Positions 25,359-37,300 of a stretch of 64,000 nucleotides of DNA are shown here, piece after piece. The notes under the pieces are model-generated. The model did no database searches and was not told the DNA's origin. It saw only the letters and a list, made by a program, of their open reading frames with translations. A program made the translations under genes and the position numbers. Each line of letters opens with the position of its first letter. Within the stretch, counting starts at the first letter, position 1. The DNA lies in the NCBI GenBank assembly GCA_030068075.1, contig CM057842.1, forward strand, positions 44,788,659-44,852,658, in the 5' to 3' direction. This DNA comes from Paguma larvata (lineage: Eukaryota > Chordata > Mammalia > Carnivora > Viverridae).

Positions 25359-28300
25359 AGTTATCAAAGTTTGGAAATTAACAAAGATACCATATTAATC
25401 ACTCAATCTGCAGACCCTATTCAGATTTCACCCTTTATCCCAGAAATGTCCTATGAAGCAAATGAAAGCCCAGGTCATGTCATTGCATTCAGTTTTCATA
25501 GCTCATTGGCCCCCATTGACATTTTTTAAGAGTTTGGTCAGTTATTGTGCAGAATGTCCTTTGGTTTGGGTGTCTCTGATGTTTCTCATGGTAGAATTGG
25601 GGTTATGCATTTTTTGTAGGAACATCAAAGAAATGTGGTTTTTCTCCTCATTGCATCATTTCAGGAGGCACAAGATGCCTAGTCATCTATAACTGGTGAT
25701 ATGAACTCTGATCACTAGGGTAAGGTGATAATTGCCAGGTTTCTCCACTAAAAGTTAGGTTTTTTTCTCTTTGTAATTAAGAAACATTTTATGAGGAGAT
25801 ACTTTGAGACCACTTGAATTCCCCACTGTCCCTGAAAGTAAACGTTAATCTACTGGCTTTAATGTCCGCTCATGATTCCTGCCTGAGTGTTTTATTAGGA
25901 CAGCTCTCCAACGATGATTTTCTCATTTCATTGTTTCTACATTTGTTAACTGTCTGGTTCTTTTAAGAAAAAACTCTCTCTTCTCATTATGTATGTATAC
26001 TATATATGTATTAGTTCTTTTGGATTTGTAACAACATGGATTCCTGTGTGTTTATTTAATCCAATGGTTTATAAGCCTTCAGTGTCATTATTAGTTTTAA
26101 TACTCTGATTGCCCCAGATTTGTCCAGCGAGAGGGCCTTTAATCTAGTTTCTGTTTTGTCATGGCACCATAATTTTTTATGTACTTCCTTACTTTTTTAG
26201 TGCCATGAGCTATTCCAGGTTCAAGCTTAACTTGTACTTCCCTGACCCAGCACTGGTATCACCCATTTCTCCAAAAAGTCCTGGTTCTTTTTAGTGGAGA
26301 ATGGTGTTTAGAAACTAAGCTCTGGGGACTAGGTGTGTTCATTCCTGCTGGAGTGCCACCGCTGGTGCGTTATTAGGGTGCAGATGAGGGGTACACATGC
26401 ATATGCGTACACGTGGGTGTTGTATACACATACATATGTATCAACACACTTCTGTGGCTATTTTTATATACATATGAAAAAAAATGACTCCATACCCATC
26501 GCTCTAATTCCAATTCAGCGTCATGGTGTTTATCTTTCTCCCTTTCCATATTTGTGCTCTCTTCTTTGACAGTGAGAAATCTGGCTCCCGTGATACACCA
26601 CGTATTTCTTTGATCGATCCAGGAATACACAGAAACTAGTCTCACAATTGCTCACCCAGACCTCTGCAAAACACACACTTACCAGATAGGGTTCAAAATG
26701 TGGTTTAAGTTCTTTTTGTCCTCATTCTGTCTCTTCCAAAACCTTTCAACACGTGCACATTTTGGCGTCTCCCTGGGAGGAGGGACCTCACATTCACTGG
26801 TTTCCTGCTATGCGTGAGCATGTCGCACCTGTGCTCATTCGAGCCCGAGCACTCCCGCAACTCAGATGGCAGTCCCCCGTTCCCTGACGAGGCAGCCAAG
26901 GCATGTGGAGACGAAACAGTGACTGGTAAGGGGCAGAGGTGGGACTCGGACCCATGTCCATCTCTCTCACATCCTGTGTCTTCCTGCTGTGACATAAAAG
27001 GGAATGTGTGTAGAAGGCCAACAGAATCCAATTCTTCACAAAGATGGGAGCTGGAACCACAGCCTTCCCTGTAACAGTTCTCTCATAGATTTTTCTAGAC
27101 TGTGGCTTCTCACTTGGGGCCGGGGGGCCTTTTGTCTCTCCTTAGGCTTGGAAAGAGACAAGTTTGACAACAAGACCGTCACCTTTGAAGAGCACATCAA
27201 GGAAGAACACAACATGTGGCACTATCTGTGCTTCATTGTGCTGGTGAAAGTGAAGGACTCTACAGAGTACACCGGGCCCGAGAGCTACGTGGCAGAAATG
27301 ATCAAGGTGAGCAGGAAGCTCCTGAAGCTGGCCCGCGCTGGAGCCGGCCGGCAGGTCTGTCCTCGCAGCGTGCGCTGGGGCCAGCCAGCAGGTTTGTCCT
27401 TGCGGCTCGTGGCCTGGTGCCGGCTAACACGTCTGTCCTCGCGGCTCCTGGCCTGGTGCTGGCCGGCAGGTCTGTCCTCGCGGCTTATGGCTTCGTGCTG
27501 GCCGGCAGGTCTGTCCTCACTGAGAGTGCTGGGGGCGGCCGGCAGGTCTGTCCTCACGGCTCGTGGCCTGGTGCTGGCCAGCAGGTCTGTCCTCACAGCT
27601 CGTGGCCTGGTGTTGGGAGCCAGCGGGCAGGTCACACTGCAGAAAAACAACGTCTCACGTTTATGGAGCTCTTATCATAGTTGAGGTATTAAAACTCTAG
27701 AACTTTGTGCATCCTCCCAAGTGAACTTCAGAAGCACTAGACAGGTGGTATCATCCCCATTTTAAAGGAGGAACCGGTGAGGCTCTTGGAGGTTCGCACA
27801 CAGCCACCTAACTGGGACTGGGGTTTTTGCCTAGATCTAACTCTGTAGCCTGATTTTCCATCTCCGTGTACTCAGTTTCTTTTCTTCGTTATGGATGGTT
27901 TTCTTTTTTATCCTTAAATAAGACCTGGTCCCTAAGAGATAGCTTTTAAAAATGATCGGTAGATGTTAATTCAGCATTGTGTGTTTGTTTGGCCTCGGCC
28001 TAGTCTTTCTGGGAGATGCTTCACTAATCATCATAAAGGGATCGTACGATGGAGGAATTGGAGTCCCAGATTAATCTCGTTGCTATTGGGGAGCATGACG
28101 GCCACGTCCTGGGAGGAGGGGAAGCTGCTGCGGGTTTCCGGAGCACTCTTCGCAGTCAGGGCTTTATGGAGGCACAACACGTGTGCCGTGGGAGTCCCAG
28201 ACCAGCTGTCCTTTCATACCTGTGGTTTCCAAACTTCGTTAAAACATTCAGGGGCCTCGGTGAAGTGAGGAGGCAGGAACTGTGAAGTCTGGGGAGCCTT

Positions 28301-31300
28301 TGTGATTTACACGAGCTCACTTTGGGGAGAGGGAGGCGTTAGCTCTTAAGAAAGATGACACAGTCCATTGACTCTCCTTCCAGTTGCCAAGGACTTAAGC
28401 ACTCAGCCTGATAATGACTTATACTAAATGAACCCTTCTCTGTCTTTATGCAGATGTGATTTTAAAGCTTTTTATCTAAGGAAATCTCAGGCGATGTCTG
28501 TTCATATGAACATCACCGTATGCAGTAGACACAGCCAGGCTTTTACTTTGCTCGCTGGCAGGTCAGCAGTCATACAGTAATATTCTTGAACCCCCATTTG
28601 ACACCGGCCCAGAGGACTCTGTGGGTTCTGAGGGGCTTTCTGGGGATACTGTGCCCTCTGTACCCTTGAGGTCCTTAAAGTCTAATTCCATGCTTCTGAA
28701 ACCTCAGTGTACATATACATCATCTGGGGACAGGGTTGGAGTTTTGACTCTGATTCAGCAGAGTCTGATTCAGGACTTGTGGTGGGGCCCTTCCAGCAAG
28801 CTTCCCGGGGATGCCCGCGCTGCTGGTTGGCGGATCGTGCTTGAGTAGTAAGAATCTAACTGAAGAGACGTAACAGATGCCGATTTAGGAAATGATCCTC
28901 TAAACTGGTGACGTGGGTGCTGAGGATAGGTATTCCTAACATTCTGGAAGTATTTAGCACTCTGACTTGGGAAGCTCTTTGACATCTCTTACTGGGTTTA
29001 TAATTAAAATTACCTTAAGTAGGGAACCAATCCGAGAGAACTTGGAGGTTTTCTCCAAGAGAAATGGATGAGGTTTGACAGCGGAGATGACTTTTAAGGG
29101 GGTTTTGAAAGAGAAATGGAGTCATATACTAGCAGAGGGGAAAGAGAAAAAAATTAACCCAGAGAAGGAGAAAAAGATGCGAGTTCCAGAATGCGGCTGA
29201 TAGATGTTCTCTCTTACAGATGAAAGCCAGGCTTGGGATTAAGGTAACTTGCCCAGAAGGAGCTCAGAAGAAGCAAACCAGGGTGCGTGTGCAGGGTCGA
29301 GGAGTGGGCCACAGCCAGCTTAGCCAGCAGACTAGCAGGGAGCCAGCGGCACCGCACCCGCTGGGGGCGGGATCAGTTTTTCAGATTAGGAATTCTGGTG
29401 GTCGCCAGGGCAGACTGTCCATTAGGTCTCCAGAGTCGGGACACAATACCTGAAAAGTGCTCAGTGCCTTTCTTTTCCTCCAATTGTCAATATTGCCAAA
29501 TGAAGAATTTCTGTCAGCATCATGCTGACAGACTGATCTGCAGACACACATAAGTAGCTTCATTTGCATGAAGTCCTATAATGCAGAGAGGAGAGGACCT
29601 CTAGTTTTTACCCTTGTCACACATTCTTTTTCTCTTTGTTCGCTTCTCTCGAAAGTGTTTGTGTCCTATCTTTAAATCTTCAGGGGCCAGTTTTAAAGTT
29701 TTCTGTTAATCCCCTTACTTTACAGTCACAGAAAATTCCAGTATGCTTCTAGGTTTCTGTCTCAATCATGAAGACTTAAAGGGGCCTTGCGAGCCATCCC
29801 CTGGTGAGGATGAAGGGCCGGAAGTCACCACCCAGCCTGCTCAGAGCCCACTGCTTTGCCATGCTTTGAAAAACCCAGCATTCAGTGTGCTTTCCTATCC
29901 ATATCATTCTTAAAAACTGTACAAGAACTTCTTGTCAAAAGGCCTAAAAATATGAAGCATCAAAAGATTCTTAACTATGAAATGTCAGAGTTGCTGAGGA
30001 ACCAGACGTTTCATGCCCTTAGCAAGGGCTCAGGAAGGCATTAGATCCACTGGCTGAAAGGCAGTGCCTTTTGCCAACATCATTTTCAGTGGTGTCTAGT
30101 GTTGAAGTCGAATGCATCCCTGCTGGGGACTCCCTGGTAAGCACTAGCCACAGGAGGTTAGGTCCTGGGGGTGTCCGGCTGGAAGCCCGTGGAAACTCAG
30201 AGCTGCAGGGTGCATGCCCACGAGGTGGACCTATTTGGTCATACCCTGTAGAGGCAGCCACAGCCAGGAGAGGGGGTCTTCTCAATGTTCCCCCGAGGAG
30301 GCAGGCATCCTGCCCTCTACCCCAGGAGGAAAAGGCAGGTGATCTGAGAAGCCAACGCTATTACTCCAGGGTCAAGGAGAGAGAAGGGCAGCTAATGGTG
30401 TCAGAGACCAAAGGAAGAGTCAGCTGGCCGCTCACCTACTCTTTGGCTTACCTCATGTCCCAAAAGATCTCAGTGAGACCAGCTCTTCTGGGACTTAGGT
30501 TTCTCAGGAAAACCACCTCCTGCCCACTGGCTGGAGCCCGGGGGTGTTTAGCTCTCCCTTAGCTCATGAATTAAGATCCCAGAGACTCATTAAGAACTGT
30601 GAAGTACCTGCTGCCTACAGACAACCCAAAAGCCCCGAGCAGAAGAGCCCCCAGGTGGTCATTGGGGAGGGGGAGGAGCTTCACAGCTGCCCTGAAAACA
30701 GCTCCCTGCAGACAGTGGTGTCAGGGATGCTGAAGAGGTTTTCATCTCAAAAAACAAGGAAACTGTGCATTTCTTGCCATCTCTGGAGGGAAAGAAGGAG
30801 CTTGTGAAGAAAATCTTTCTCATGGTAGAGACCTCAGTAACCACATGTTCATCCACAAATTAACTCTTGTCTAAACAAAAGAGAAGATTGCATATTCTCT
30901 TCTCTCTTCTTCTGGTCGTGCCGTCTCTCCTTTCAGTAGAGATGAGGATATCCCCACAAAGCCAAGACCAGGCTGATGTATCCCATGAAGTCCCTCTTCC
31001 CTAAGCATTGGATTTGGGGGCAGAGAATCCAAGATGTGAGTTTCGACTCGGCTCCTTCCTAGCCATGTAGCCCCAGGAAGTCAGGGGACCTCCCTGACCT
31101 GAGTTACTGTCTGTAAGTGGGGTTAACACCACCTCACACGTCCACTGGGTGGTGGGAATGAGATGAATGTGGGGAACTCGGGGGTGGATGACAGAAGGGC
31201 CAGATGGACAGACAGAGCAGTCAGCAGGGAAGCAGGGTGCAGTGCTGACAGAGAGCTGACGCAAGCATCGCGTCCTACACTTCCACGACTGTGTCAGATG

Positions 31301-34300
31301 TCTTGGCTGTTGGCGCACTGTTGCTTAGAAAAGTCAGAATGGGTATCCTGACTCCAAGAAGTTCCTCCCATGGAAAATTCCGGCTTCTTCCTCGCTCTTG
31401 AATTTAAAGTTTTAAGTGCTCTTAAACGTTGAGAAAGTACAGAGTTGACAGTCCATCAAGATGGCCTCCATACTTGTGATTAAACACACGATCTGTGTGT
31501 TTAGAGGTGTCCTCCCCTCACATTGACAACCCAGGACCAGGGGTTCAGGTAACTCGGGGAGTGGCCCCTGATTTCTGGATGTTAGATTCTATCATGACTG
31601 GACTTGGCTCCCTGGTGGATTCGTCCCCCGACTCCTCGCACATGACTGGAGGTGGGGCTGTCACCGGCGCCACGGTGGGGAAATGAGGCGTCCCCTGTGA
31701 CTCCGCACAGATCTCCTGGTGCCCCTCCTTCTGGAGATCAGCCTCAGATTCGTTGACTCAGGCCCCAGACAGGGCTGTACTTTCAGAGAAATGTGACTAC
31801 CGAGTGACCTCACTTAGCCCTGGCAATTGAAGGCAAGAAAAAAAACCGAGTCTCCTTCCTCTCCCCATGGGAACTTGATTTTTGTGCTACAATGTGGAGT
31901 TTTAGTGACAGCCTTTATGATAAGCAAAGGTTTATCGGCCCTGAACTACATTTAAGTTTTCATAATAATTGACGTAGCACACTTTTTTGTTTTTAATGTT
32001 TATTTATTTTTGAGAGAGCACCAGCAGGGAAGGGGCAGAAAGAGAGAGGGAGACACAGAATCTGAAGCAGGCTTCAGGACCTAAGCTGTCGGCACACAGC
32101 CCAACATGGGGCTCAAACTCATGAACCCCTGAGATCAAGACCTGAGTCAAAGTCAGACTCTTAACAGACTGAGCCACCCAGGCACTCCTGTAAGCACACA
32201 CTCTTTTTAAATAATTCAACATGCTTTGACTTTTCTCCACTGCTGACTGAAATGAGAATTTGTTAGTCCATAGATAATGATACAATCAGGTATATCTAAT
32301 CTAGATAAGTGGTGAATTAGTTGTATCTCTGCCTGAAGGAATTTAAATACTGCACACTGGGCATGCTGTAGATAAAAAAAAATCAAATAGATGAATCCCA
32401 CCGGAGATGCAGCAGCCCACTTTTCTGTGACAGTCAAGCTCAGGAGAAAAGCCAGCGCTTACTTTGTTAAGGCAGACTAAGTTATTCTTGAAAGTTAGGA
32501 ACTCCAGGAACATTAAGAAGGAGATTGGTAAAGACCAAACTAGAACTTAAACATAAAGCATCTATTTTATTAATTAAATCTAGATTTCCCCTCTGTACTT
32601 GGAATTCTACCTTGAAAAATAAGTTATGTTTTCAAAGGTGTGTTTCTGAGTGAATGGCAGGGTGATAAGATGGAATATTGTTCGTCCAATTTCAACGTCC
32701 CCTGCTACCTGGAACTGCTCTGGACCCTTCTTCTCTTCTCCAGATGGCTTGTTAACTGACCACTGGGCCAGCTGGGGAGAACCTTCTCCTACCACAGCCT
32801 GAGTGTCCTGAGAAAGCCTGCTGCTTCCAGAGGAGTGAACTGTGCTGTGCTTTGCTGCAACAAGGGCAGACTGGATAATAACTCTAATAATAGGTCATGT
32901 TTAATCATTATGTACTGAAATAAATGCTTTGCACACATGATCCCATTGAATCCCCATTACAGCATTGTAGATAGCACTAATACCATTTTACAGATGGGAA
33001 ACTGAGGCCCAGTTCTGAGGCCCAGAAAGGTTGAGCAGCTTCTCCAGGGCCACCCTGCTAGGAAGGGCTGGCGCTGACAGAACCCGCCCTGGGGCTGTCC
33101 TGACCTGTGCATATACACTGTGGTTCCCTCTGTGTTCACACGCAGGCCTCAGTGTCAAGAACCTGCAGCCGTTGGTCAGGCTGAATCTGGGTTTCTTGCC
33201 CTGGACTAAGCTCATCTCCCAGGTGCTTCCTTCCATCCCGGTGGTGCTGAATTAGCCACCTTCAAAAGAGGCAAGGCTCGGCAAAGGGCCTCACTGGGAG
33301 TAGGGAGAAGGGTGAGGAGGACCTCCTAGGGGATGCTGACTGGCTAACACATACATCAACGAGATATATTGATGCATCTCCTGTGCAGTAGATGGGGGTT
33401 AATTCTCTGAGCTGCCGCCAGCCCAGCTAGTTAAGGAACCACCTTGAGTCGAATACTACAGGGGGTTGAAATACCCCTGTAGTATTAATTCTAACTTGGT
33501 AAAATCTGATAAACCTCATTACCCTCACATGAGCCTGGAACAGGGCATGCTCGTTCCTTTGGTGGCCATTATTTGAAGGGAGAGAGGTGTCTGAGGTAAA
33601 GGGAAGGGAAAATTCACCAGAACCATAGACAGACGGCTTCCACACCCCGGTGACTCATCTGAATGGTTAGAACTCCCTGATAATTAGAGTGTCTGATCCA
33701 TCATCCTTTAAGCCTGGTGCTGACTTTTTCTCACAGTGAGGATAGACCACGCTCTCCCTCCCTTCCCCACGCACATGTTCTCGTACACTATTCTACTAGA
33801 GATTCCCCAAATTATTCCAGCTCATATTAATTCACTTGACCTCTTCAGAAACTAGTTGTACAGGAATATAAAGGCAAAGACACAATCTTCTAAATCAAAA
33901 GTAGTATCATGGCAGTCAGTGAAATGCTCTTAGAAAATAGTGCCTTCTTTCACATAGGAGGGAAGAGTCCAGGAGCCTTCGTTCCTGGAAAATGCTTTGC
34001 TGAAAGCCCTTTGCAATTTGCATCAAAAAACCATGCAAGAGGAGGCTCAGTCAGTTAAGCGTCTGACCCCTGGTTTCAGCTCAGGTCAGATCTCATGATT
34101 CATGAGATCAAGCTCCATGTAGGGCAACATGCTGACAGTGCAGAGCCTTCTTGGGATATTGTCTCTTTTTTTCTCTCTCTCTCTCTCAAAGTAAATAAAC
34201 ATTTAAGAAAACAAGTAAGAGGGAGCTCTTTTTGCTAGAAAATATCTCCTGATTAAGTTTTCCAAGCAAAGAAATTGTATTAGCAAATAAAGCACTACTA

Positions 34301-37300
34301 AATATCTATGAGGAAACACCGTGAGAAGCTTCGAAAGCCATCGGGCGTCTGGCCGTATCATTCGTGTTTATCTCTATTTGCTAGGAAGACACAGGAAGCA
34401 AGCATGGTCAGAAAGCGATGTGTTACCAAGGGCAAAAGATCACAATAGGAACTGCATTACCTACATGTCACCTACTTCTTTTAAAAGGGGAAATGACCCA
34501 AGTCTTGCACCTTTCTTGACCCAAGAGAGAGGCCTTGGTGCTAGAAAATCTGCAGACAGGCCCTTTGCAACGTGCGGGCAGCAGCTTTCTGCCTGAGGAG
34601 CTGCGTGAAGGGACCAAAGGAAATAACTCGGGACAGAAACGGAGACCAGGAGACCAGAAATTACTTGTGTTTCATAATCAGATAAGAGCGAGGCTCTGGA
34701 CGTCTGCAGGGCGGGGATGCTGCCAGTGGCCGCGTGAGCGGAGAGGTGAACGAAAACATCGTCACCGCCATCCTGAAGGGTCTCAGCTCAAGGCAGTGTG
34801 AAATGAGGAGTCCCTAGCAGCTGGGACTGGGAGTACAGGAGAGGTCAGTAGGCCGTGCACCCGTCGCCCTTCAACCACCCACCTCCCCCCAACAATCCGC
34901 CTCGTCTGTGCTGCTTCATGAGCCAGGCGGGCATGTCCTGACTGCTGATAAAGTGACATGGAAACCCTGGGCTTTCGTGCAGATGTACAGTAGTGGGTTC
35001 AGACTTCAGTTCTGAGATTCCGGTGAGAATGCTGGGAGGAAGAGAGTGCCTTGATCGGTTCTAGGGACAGAGATTTCAGTGCTGGTAGTGCTGCACCGTC
35101 AGCTTCCCTGCCTAACCTGGGGGGCCACAAGCCTTGATTAAAGAGTCCCCCAGGCTCCAAAAGCCCTTAGCCGTGGGTGTGGATACAACCGGTGCTGCAC
35201 TCCACTACAATTCCCAGAATGCTTTCTGAAGTTAGCTGACACCATGGCAGAGCGTGAGAATACCAAGCAAGGGAGAAGTGCAGAGGGATTTGGCACTTGC
35301 CGTTCGGTGGCTGGAAACAGTGTGTCAGCAGCAGCGGACTCGCCTCCCAGCCAGCCAGACATGCTCCCGCCCCACCCTCTGCACTTGAGCTTGGGTTTCT
35401 GTCCGTGTCGGCTGCACAGAGCAGTTGCTGAGCTATGTTTCCCCTCCCAGGCTTATCACACGCTTTGGCCTCTAGTCTAGAGGCTACAAAGTCACCCTTT
35501 GCCTTGCTGCACACTTCACAGGTGCTTTCTTCTTCTTATGAAGTACCTGGCACTGGGACCCTAGGTCTGCACTGACCTCCGGGCTCTCCCCTCTGAATTT
35601 TCCACATTCTGACCTTCATAGAGGGTGTGCAAGGCACCATTGGTAACAATGAGGGGAGCAGAGGAATAATCTGAGAGGAATTTCTTTGCTAACTTAGAGC
35701 CTGTGCAGAATTTCAGAGTTGTATGCAGCACCTGTTCGACCAGGCAGCTGAGGACTGCATTCACCACCGGTGACAGTCTCCCCATTGTGAGCGAGTCCAA
35801 GGATGTACGTAGGACTTGATGTCCATATGAAGGACACTTGCTTACACATTTCTCCCAACTCAGCAGACATGGGAACCACAAAAATGTGTTTTCCTCCCCT
35901 CCACATCATGGAGCTGCCTCCTGCTCTTTCCCCCAGTACAGAGCCCACCAGGCTGCCTTCCTCGCCCCCTGCAGTTCCAGACACCCTCACTGCACTAAGA
36001 CTGTGTTTTCTCCTAAAGACTGTACCTGATGCAGCTTACCTGACTGTAAAATTACAGTATGTAATGCATACAACATAGAAAATATATAGACTGTTGATTG
36101 GTAAGGCTTCTGGTCAGCAGTAGGTTAACTGTTAAATTTTGGGGGAGTCAGAAATTATGCGCAGATTTTCAACTGCGGGAGTCAGCGCCCTTAAATCCCC
36201 TGATGTTCAAGGGTCAGCCGTACATACGTTGAGGATTCTTTAAGATATCCCTTTATAATGAAGCCTGCTAACATGTCACTAAAGAATGTGAGAATGAAAA
36301 GATACTGGTATTTAGGGACAGTCCTATGTATGTGCATGTTACACAAGTGGACAAGGCTCTCAGTTTCTCCTTTCACACACCCACTTCTTTTTAGGGCCTT
36401 GGTGTGGCCCCGTATAAAATGAGAAAGTTGAACTGAGGGTCTCTTCGGCCATCTTTAGCACTACAGTTCACTGAAGCAACGTGCACAGTGGTGGTAGGAG
36501 TCCATGAACTACTAAAGAGGGTCTCTGTCAAGAGGAGGGCTGTGGGGGTCAGGAGGGAGAAAGGAGACCCGTGTGAACAATCTAGTAAATCTTTGGGGTC
36601 AGGGTGAACGGGGCAGGTTAGTAAAATGGGGGATTTGGGAAGGACTGAGGAATTTAGAGAGCCTGATCCCAGCTGGTGATCTCCTTCACCCTTAAGAGCT
36701 CGAGCTGTGTGACCCGTTTCCTCCAAGCCACCGTCACGTCAGTAACAGTGCCCGTGACTTCCCCTCAGCTCTGACTGGGGTCGTGTCAACAGTGAGAGAG
36801 GTGATATTTTTCTCTTTTCTGTGAGTATGTCGAGGCAGGGCTGTCCTTAAGGAAAACCATTTCAGGCAAGAGTTTGCCAACATACGGACCTATAGGATGC
36901 AAACACTGTTCTCTGGAACATTGTTGTCTGTGAAGCAGCTGACATAGAACAACCTTACAGTAGTGAGGCGTATGGGTGTGTACGTATTTGTATGTATGTT
37001 CAAAGTTAAATCCCGAGTATTTTTTCCTGAAACAACAGCATAGAAATTTAGAAAGCTGTTTAAGTAGGCTTAACAAAAAAACAAAAACCATTACGGTGTG
37101 ATAAAGGTAATACGAGATCAAAGTTTAAAAGTCATGGAATCCAGAAAAGGATAGAGGAAGACCAATAAAACTTGCTACAATCCCATACATAACGTCTGGG
37201 AATGTTCTGGTAGATTTCATAGCTAACTCAAAACGCAAGGGCAGCTGCCGAGGCAAAGGGTCATGAACCAGCTTGACAAGCACAGGTCACCCTAAGTGTT

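Larger units (their letters stand above)
24222..27145 (+). other. ITPR1: ITPR1 intron splitting the C2H2-like linker domain
   Basis: The 2.9-kb intron contains an 18-bp tandem duplication (24587-24622), a MIR (+) at 24645-24865 and a long L1M-like relic (25080-26600) with an internal CA repeat (25320-25354). The last 500 bp before the acceptor look unique. Confidence 0.8.

Noticed and set aside
27351..27640. CRISPR-like regular repeats
   Set aside because: The array has no unique spacers: the whole 39-bp unit repeats. It is a eukaryotic minisatellite.
27285..27650. Open frames through the minisatellite on both strands, including a 121-codon minus-strand one with a repeated [12 protein letters not shown] phrase
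   Set aside because: They follow from a unit length divisible by three without stop codons. There is no independent evidence for translation.
30071..30562. 163-codon open frame in the large intron
   Set aside because: It has no recognisable domain, is neither conserved nor spliced by eye, and its GC-rich context explains the lack of stops.
29750..31000. Possible nested lncRNA such as EGOT
   Set aside because: EGOT is known from a different, more 5' ITPR1 intron in human, and nothing here shows a supported exon.
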